From Chitinophagaceae bacterium (lineage in GTDB: Bacteria > Bacteroidota > Bacteroidia > Chitinophagales > Chitinophagaceae), in assembly GCA_014379785.1 (NCBI GenBank), contig JACMLD010000519.1:1-11041 (forward strand): a DNA stretch of 11,041 nucleotides, written 5' to 3'. The notes below the pieces were generated by a model. The model was not told the origin of the DNA and did not search any database. It saw nothing but the letters and a program-made list of their open reading frames with translations. The position numbers were made by a program, and so were the translations under genes. This document shows positions 7,701 to 11,041 of this stretch, one piece after another (the first letter of the stretch is position 1; each line of letters opens with the position of its first letter).

Positions 7701-8037
7701 GGGTTCGGCGTCCACCGAGTGTGGAGACGACGACTTCCTCCAGTTTCCCGTCTGCTCTGACCATTGTTATCTTCAACGGATTATTCAATGATGTGATTAC
7801 CCTGCTTTCATATCCTGCGGCAGAAATAGTAAGGCCTGATTTGCCTGTTATTTTGATGGCAAATTGACCCTGCTCATTTGCCTGGACTGCATTTTTCGTC
7901 CCGGTCTCTGTAATCGTTGCAAATGGCACGGCCACCTCTTTTTCATCCTGCACTACACCGCTAACGGATCTGTCCTGCGCAGGCAGCAGCAGTCCCCGGC
8001 ACAATAAAACAACTAAGAGTACATACTTCATAAGCAT
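4795..8037 (-). CDS. SusC/RagA-like TonB-dependent outer-membrane transporter
   Basis: A 1080-residue importer that moves a ligand across the outer membrane using TonB-ExbBD energy. A signal peptide spans about 1-21 (ends Pro-Ala-Gln). A carboxypeptidase-regulatory-like beta domain runs from about 23 to 95. The TonB box Leu-Glu-Glu-Val-Val-Val-Ser-Thr-Leu-Gly lies at 99-108. The plug follows, with the SusC signature Ala-Leu-Phe-Val-Ile-Asp-Gly-Val-Pro at 175-183 and Val-Leu-Lys-Gly-Ala-Ala-Ala-Ser-Ala-Leu-Phe-Gly at 224-235. Asp-Val-Asn-Gly-Asp-Gly-Thr-Asn-Asp at 300-308 resembles a calcium-binding loop. The remainder is the barrel, ending Lys-Leu-Lys-Phe with the expected terminal aromatic residue. 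No STN domain is present, so signalling to an anti-sigma factor is unlikely. A second in-frame ATG at 8031 gives Met-Lys-Tyr and may be the true start. Paired with the SusD gene 2 bp downstream. Confidence 0.96.
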   Translation of the reverse strand: MLMKYVLLVVLLCRGLLLPAQDRSVSGVVQDEKEVAVPFATITETGTKNAVQANEQGQFAIKITGKSGLTISAAGYESRVITSLNNPLKITMVRADGKLEEVVVSTLGGRRTRNQLAYAAQQINGDEVSKNRNSNFIQNLSGKVAGLDIKQGNSMGASTNVVIRGVKSITGNNQALFVIDGVPYNNGAGTTTSQNNSQRTGGGGYDYGNAAADINPDDIASVTVLKGAAASALFGSQGSNGVILITTKRGAKGIGITINSGVSVGRIDKSTFPKYQREYGAGYFPTTRYEDPSQLFLFRDVNGDGTNDLVAPIHEDASYGARFDPNLMVYQYDAFDPLSPNYRKPRAWVAGANDPSKFFETAFSSNQSILIDGASDKGTFKLGYTRNDDKGILPNSKIKKNLLNFGATYNITDKLTAGASLNFSNIDGKGRYGTGYDGAGARNLMTSFRQWWQVNVDIKDQKEVFNRTGLNRSWNIKAGDPYALTPNFWDNPYWVVYKNYETDTRNRYFGNTNLNYVVADWLTITGRIALDSYNEIIEERRAVGSTNTASYSRFNRSYRETNIDLLATINKDLTTELALKGLLGTNIRKQNTSYIRARTNGGLIVPEVYALSNSLNAPLTPEEFEGKREVQGVFGGATLIWRNMITLDATMRRDVSSTLPKGNNVYYYPSVSGGFTFSELLPSLTWLSYGKLRANYAQVGADAPLYTVRDVYGVVNPFGSNPQSAVTGLNNNYTKNNPDLKPELTRSMEAGIELAFLKNRIGLDVTYYKTKTINQILPVEVSTATGYDAKYLNAGSMENKGIEVSLNGSPVRSKDFTWNVTVNWSKNDNRVVELFEGAENLLLGNFQVGTINATVGQPYGTIRGSDYIYTKGQKTVSATGRYLRTSNANIVIGNVNPDWMGGINNSFKYKNLSLSFLIDVKHGGDVLSLDMYYGLSQGMYPETAGLNDLGKPSRAPLAEGGGIILPGVDATGKANTIRVVNGYGTYGDYRNPAKGFVYDASYVKLREVVMNYSLPSTFVSKLKAFKGIDLSLVGRNLWIIHKNLPYSDPEDSLGAGNIQGYQAGAYPTVRTLTFNVKLKF

Positions 8038-8146
8038 TTTTTAAAATGATAATAATTCGCAAGAGACAAAAGGAAAAGGGCCTCCGGTGCAGGAGATTGC
8101 CGAGATGCCGGATTTGATGATTGAATAGCACTATTTTCGTTTTGTT
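8038..8146. promoter_or_regulatory. Divergent intergenic region between susC-like and dlgD-like genes
   Basis: These 109 bp must carry the promoters of both the leftward import pair and the rightward reductase gene. On the plus strand TATTTTCG (8132-8139) matches the Bacteroidota -7 element with one mismatch, and TTTG at 8113-8116 lies 15 bp upstream. If used, transcription would begin almost at the dlgD-like ATG (8147), giving a nearly leaderless message. On the minus strand no clear consensus is visible, although TTTTG is followed by an AT-rich stretch before the susC start. No strong Shine-Dalgarno sequence precedes either gene. A shared regulator binding here is possible but no convincing operator palindrome stands out. 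Confidence 0.4.
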
Positions 8147-9142
8147 ATGATAGTGTCTGTAAAAGTTTTGAAGGAGTATTTTGAAAAAATTCTGATCGCA
8201 AATCAGTTTTCAGCAACGAAGGCGGCTGTTTGTGCAGAAATATTCAGTGCCAATACAAGAGATGGCGTTCATTCCCATGGGGTGAATCGCTTTCCGGTTT
8301 TCGTGAAAAATATTGCGGAAGGTTTGATCAGTCCTGGTGCAGAACCCGAACTGTCGGGCATGACGGGCATGGTTGAACATTGGGATGGCCAACTCGGCGC
8401 GGGTATGTACAATGCTTCGGTTTGTATGGAGAGAGCCACCGTGCTTGCGAAAAAAAATGGCATCGGCCTGGTTACGTTGAAGAATACCAATCACTGGATG
8501 CGGGGTGGATACTATGGCTGGCAGGCAGCTCACCTGGGTTGTATGGCTATCTGCTGCAGCAATACCATCGCCAATATGCCGCCCTGGGGCGGAGTGGATC
8601 CCACGCTTGGCAATAATCCGCTGGTCATAGCCGTGCCTCGTGAAGATGGACATGTAGTACTCGATATGGCGATGTCCCAATTTTCTTATGGCAAGTTACA
8701 GTCCTACGAGTTGGAGGGAAAACCTTTGCCTGTTCCGGGAGGATACGATGAAGCTGGTTTATTGTCGAACGATCCCAAAGCAATCTCCAAAACCCTGAGA
8801 ACATTGCCGGCTGGCTTCTGGAAGGGTTCCGGATTGTCATTACTGCTCGACATGCTGGTCACCGGACTCAGTGGCGGAAGATCTGTGGGCGAGATAACGT
8901 CTGATGGAAACGAGTATGGTGTGTCTCAGTTTTTTTTATGTTTCGATGCAAAAAATGTCAGCAGTGATATCGTTGACAAAATCATTGAGTACACGAGGAG
9001 TTCTGATTCTGTTGATGACAGTGCAATACGCTTGCCGGGCGATGGAATGGAAAAACGAAGAATGGTAGCAGATGAAAATGGCGTGGATGTGAATGATGAA
9101 ATCTGGAATCAGATTTTGAGCCTTCACCATTCAGCCTTTTAA
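8147..9142 (+). CDS. dlgD: 3-dehydro-L-gulonate 2-dehydrogenase (2,3-diketo-L-gulonate reductase), DlgD/YiaK type
   Basis: A 331-residue cytoplasmic NAD(P)H-dependent reductase of the malate/L-lactate dehydrogenase-2 family (PF02615). E. coli YiaK reduces 2,3-diketo-L-gulonate to 3-keto-L-gulonate. Similarity to YiaK, as remembered, runs end to end: Val-His-Ser-His-Gly-Val-Asn-Arg-Phe at 41-49 with the presumed catalytic His44; Asn-His-Trp-Met-Arg-Gly-Gly at 115-121 with His116; Met-Pro-Pro-Trp-Gly; Phe-Ser-Tyr-Gly-Lys-Leu; Phe-Trp-Lys-Gly-Ser-Gly with a following Leu-Leu-Asp-Met; and Ala-Ile-Arg-Leu-Pro-Gly near the end. No signal peptide. Length and start agree with YiaK, whose N-terminus aligns without offset. 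The true substrate here may be another ketouronate, since the gene leads a run toward an oligogalacturonate-lyase-like gene and no ascorbate-pathway partners (kinase, decarboxylase, epimerases) are in view. Divergent from the SusC/SusD pair. Confidence 0.92.
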   Translation: MIVSVKVLKEYFEKILIANQFSATKAAVCAEIFSANTRDGVHSHGVNRFPVFVKNIAEGLISPGAEPELSGMTGMVEHWDGQLGAGMYNASVCMERATVLAKKNGIGLVTLKNTNHWMRGGYYGWQAAHLGCMAICCSNTIANMPPWGGVDPTLGNNPLVIAVPREDGHVVLDMAMSQFSYGKLQSYELEGKPLPVPGGYDEAGLLSNDPKAISKTLRTLPAGFWKGSGLSLLLDMLVTGLSGGRSVGEITSDGNEYGVSQFFLCFDAKNVSSDIVDKIIEYTRSSDSVDDSAIRLPGDGMEKRRMVADENGVDVNDEIWNQILSLHHSAF

Positions 9143-9216
9143 TTTTACCGTCCCGGTATTACACATAGCATGGTAGTAGGCAATCCTTAGATTCGTGCCG
9201 CATTAAACCATCATTT

Positions 9217-9642
9217 ATGAAAAAGATACTGTTTGCAGGACTTCTCCTGTTGGCTGCTGCCGCGACTCAGGCGCAGTGCGACAAAAAAATCATTCTCACC
9301 GCTTCAGTCACACAATACCTTGGTGAAGACAGCAGCGTACAGCGGTCTGTAGATGAAGCCACAAGTATTGAACTGGACAAAAACGTTATGATACTCATTC
9401 CCGGCTCGGAAGAAAAGAAGAGAACGGGGACCATAGAATCGTTTACCTGCAATTGGTCAACTCCATTTAAAGATGGAATTACGATTGTAAAAACAACGCT
9501 TACCAATGCAAGTGGTGATGCCAGAAAAATGACCATTACTATTGAAGGAAAGAATGGCCAGATAACCCTGCATGCGGTAATGGACGAAAATCCCGGACGC
9601 ATTATCAGACTGCGTGCTGATAAATTTGAAGAGAAGAAATAG
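9217..9642 (+). CDS. Small secreted protein of unknown function
   Basis: This encodes 141 residues. A typical signal peptide is visible: Lys2-Lys3, a hydrophobic core rich in Leu and Ala, and an Ala-Thr-Gln-Ala-Gln exit near residue 19. No proper lipobox is present, since Gln rather than Gly, Ala or Ser precedes Cys21, so a free periplasmic or secreted form is likely. The mature part looks all-beta, with alternating polar and hydrophobic strands (for example Thr-Met-Thr-Ile-Thr-Ile-Glu-Gly-Lys and Gln-Ile-Thr-Leu-His-Ala-Val) and two cysteines, at about 21 and 72, that could form a disulfide. I recognise no family. It sits 74 bp after the dlgD-like gene and 62 bp before the Ogl-like gene on the same strand, which suggests shared expression. 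No catalytic motif is apparent, and a binding or accessory role would be a guess. Confidence 0.85.
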   Translation: MKKILFAGLLLLAAAATQAQCDKKIILTASVTQYLGEDSSVQRSVDEATSIELDKNVMILIPGSEEKKRTGTIESFTCNWSTPFKDGITIVKTTLTNASGDARKMTITIEGKNGQITLHAVMDENPGRIIRLRADKFEEKK

Positions 9643-9674
9643 CAGCGGGCCCGGACACGGTTGTGATTTCTTTA

Positions 9675-9687
9675 TTGTAATTTACAA
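9675..9687. promoter_or_regulatory. 13-bp palindrome upstream of the Ogl-like gene, candidate operator
   Basis: TTGTAA-T-TTACAA is a perfect inverted repeat with 6-bp arms and a single central base. It ends 17 bp before the ATG at 9705. Its place in a short gap directly ahead of the gene is right for a repressor or activator site, and it overlaps the AT-rich stretch where a -7 element would be expected. It could also be chance in AT-rich DNA. No second copy was noticed upstream of the susC-like, dlgD-like or small secreted protein genes. Confidence 0.35.
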
Positions 9688-9704
9688 GTGTCTAAATAAC
9701 AATA

Positions 9705-11039
9705 ATGAAAGCTTGTCTACTTGTTCTGTTTTTCTTTTCAACAACCATTGCATACACTCAAATCGGAAAAACATTTCCATCGGAAAGAAAAATCGTGAAG
9801 GATCCGGTAACGGGTACCGAGCTGGTTTTCCTTACCAGCACCCCGGCCGGTGATTCCAAAATATACCAGACACATAATCAGTGGACCTCAGACGGCAATT
9901 GGCTCGTATTCAGATCATCGCGTGTGAAAGGAGAAGCGATGGCGGTGAATGAAAAGACAGGCGAGATCATACAAGTAACACAAGGCGGTTATACCGGCAT
10001 GCTCAATGTGGCAAGAAAATCGATGAAACTGTATTTCCTGCGTAATCCGGATACCACCCGCTCCGGAAAGATGCAGATAGTAGAAGTGGACCTCGCAAAA
10101 CTTTTCGCTGACAGCAAAGACGGTAAGATAGCCGGACAGGAAAAATATCAGCGGATTTGCGGCACCACACCGGCAGAACTTGGGGCGGGTGGCGATATGG
10201 CATTGGATGGCGGTGAGGAATGGGCTTTCTTTCGTGTGAGCAAAACGGCTGCTGCAAAGCATCTCAGAGAAGGCACAAAGCTTGAGAATAATTTCGGACC
10301 TCGCAATATGGGAGCTGGCCCATCGGGCATCGCGGCAATGAATATCAATACAGGTGAAATAAAATATGTTGTATCCGTACCTTTTCAAATCGGACATATA
10401 CAAACAAATCCCTGGGTAGCCGGCGAGATAATTTTTTGCTGGGAAACAGGTGGCAAATCGCCCCAACGCACGTGGACGGTGATGTCAGACGGAACAGGTC
10501 TGAGACCTCTCTATCCGGAAGCGGAACATGAGTGGGTGACCCACGAAGCCGTGATAGGAAGAGATGAAGTGGCCATTGCGATTATGGGTCACCGTAAGAT
10601 AGCCGGCACCAGCAAAGATGCAGCAACAGGCACGCCTGTAACCGGTGCAAATCCCGGTCAGGAATCCGCGTGGGGACCATCCGGCACCAGAGAAAAACCT
10701 ACGGGTCTCGGAATCGTTAACCTGCGCACAAGAGAAATGATCATCGAGGGTCAAACTCCGTCTGGTAGCGGACTCTGGCATGTCTCCGGTTCATCAGACG
10801 GCAGATGGGCCGTAGGGGACGATTTTGCAAGAAATATTTATCTGATAGACAGACATACCGGTGAAATGATGTTACTATCCACCGGACATAAAACCACTGC
10901 GGCGGATCACCCCCACCCTACAATGAGTCCGGATGGTACAAAGATCCAGATACAATCAGCAATGCTGTCTGCTGATAACCGGTCGATGAATATTTGCATT
11001 GTACCGGTTCCGGAAGCCTGGTTGAAAAGAAAGTATTGA
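9705..11039 (+). CDS. Exported oligogalacturonate-lyase-like beta-propeller protein (PL22-like)
   Basis: A complete 444-residue protein whose stop lies 2 bp from the window end. Residues 1-18 form a signal peptide (Lys2, hydrophobic core, Ala-Tyr-Thr-Gln exit). The rest resembles oligogalacturonate lyase (Ogl, PF14583), which splits short unsaturated galacturonate oligomers into 4-deoxy-5-keto-uronate. Propeller-blade repeats of the type Trp-Thr-Ser-Asp-Gly-Asn-Trp-Leu-Val-Phe (60-69), Met-Ser-Asp-Gly-Thr-Gly (260-265), Ser-Ser-Asp-Gly-Arg-Trp (362-368) and Met-Ser-Pro-Asp-Gly-Thr (407-412) are visible. Compared from memory with Yersinia Ogl, Arg255 and His280 match its catalytic Arg and His. 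His359, His402 and His404 (Asp-His-Pro-His-Pro) match its three metal histidines. The glutamine ligand three residues before the His-Pro-His motif is Ala399 here. The C-terminus Val-Pro-Glu-Ala-Trp-Leu also matches. Known Ogl enzymes are cytoplasmic, so export is atypical. Family likely; activity on galacturonate unproven. Confidence 0.82.
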   Translation: MKACLLVLFFFSTTIAYTQIGKTFPSERKIVKDPVTGTELVFLTSTPAGDSKIYQTHNQWTSDGNWLVFRSSRVKGEAMAVNEKTGEIIQVTQGGYTGMLNVARKSMKLYFLRNPDTTRSGKMQIVEVDLAKLFADSKDGKIAGQEKYQRICGTTPAELGAGGDMALDGGEEWAFFRVSKTAAAKHLREGTKLENNFGPRNMGAGPSGIAAMNINTGEIKYVVSVPFQIGHIQTNPWVAGEIIFCWETGGKSPQRTWTVMSDGTGLRPLYPEAEHEWVTHEAVIGRDEVAIAIMGHRKIAGTSKDAATGTPVTGANPGQESAWGPSGTREKPTGLGIVNLRTREMIIEGQTPSGSGLWHVSGSSDGRWAVGDDFARNIYLIDRHTGEMMLLSTGHKTTAADHPHPTMSPDGTKIQIQSAMLSADNRSMNICIVPVPEAWLKRKY

Positions 11040-11041
11040 TC

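Noticed and set aside
8210..8680. Minus-strand open frame of 156 codons inside the dlgD-like gene
   Set aside because: It is a shadow of a gene matching YiaK over its full length; the translation is His-rich and not protein-like.
9146..9158. Hairpin TACCG-TCC-CGGTA just after the dlgD-like stop, as a terminator
   Set aside because: The stem has only 5 bp and no T tract follows, so termination is not supported.
9188..9195. TAGATTCG as the promoter of the small secreted protein gene
   Set aside because: It is a one-mismatch match to the -7 element, but no TTG lies at the right distance upstream, so it is too weak to list.

Overview
The window reads as chromosomal DNA of a Bacteroidota bacterium, most likely from the Chitinophagaceae/Sphingobacteriia side. 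The evidence is a tandem SusC/SusD outer-membrane pair, a LytTR-type two-component system with a 4-bp overlap, a Head-GIN-like lipoprotein, nearly absent Shine-Dalgarno sequences, and a TAnnTTTG-like promoter element. The genus cannot be fixed from the sequence alone.

Layout, left to right. (1) At 1-228 (-) is the N-terminal part of a YdeI/OmpD-associated family protein, cut by the window edge. Diverging from it is a small multi-pass membrane protein at 319-741 (+). (2) A 238-bp gap (742-979) is filled with repeats: two short tandem arrays and a dispersed-repeat-like element. (3) A leftward block holds a LytTR response regulator (980-1714), its four-helix histidine kinase (1711-2745) and a small Head-GIN-like lipoprotein (2856-3233). 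(4) A strong intrinsic terminator (3312-3336) closes the next leftward unit, a SusD-like lipoprotein (3368-4792) and a SusC-like TonB-dependent transporter (4795-8037) separated by 2 bp. (5) A 109-bp divergent region leads into three rightward genes: a DlgD/YiaK-type 3-dehydro-L-gulonate 2-dehydrogenase (8147-9142), a small secreted protein of unknown function (9217-9642), and a signal-peptide-bearing oligogalacturonate-lyase-like beta-propeller protein (9705-11039).

How they may work together: the right half has the parts of an acidic-sugar (uronate) utilisation locus. These are an outer-membrane import pair, an exported Ogl-like propeller that would cleave short uronate oligomers, and a cytoplasmic ketouronate reductase. 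The substrate is inferred from two enzyme families, not shown. The classical pectin genes kduI and kduD are not in the window. The left half (two-component system, Head-GIN-like lipoprotein, membrane protein, YdeI-like protein) has no visible functional tie to the sugar genes.

No wholly new system could be demonstrated. The points most worth a second look are the exported Ogl-like protein, which by remembered alignment lacks the glutamine metal ligand; its pairing with a DlgD-type reductase; the unknown secreted protein between them; a 13-bp palindrome just upstream of the Ogl-like gene; and the repeat-filled intergenic stretch.
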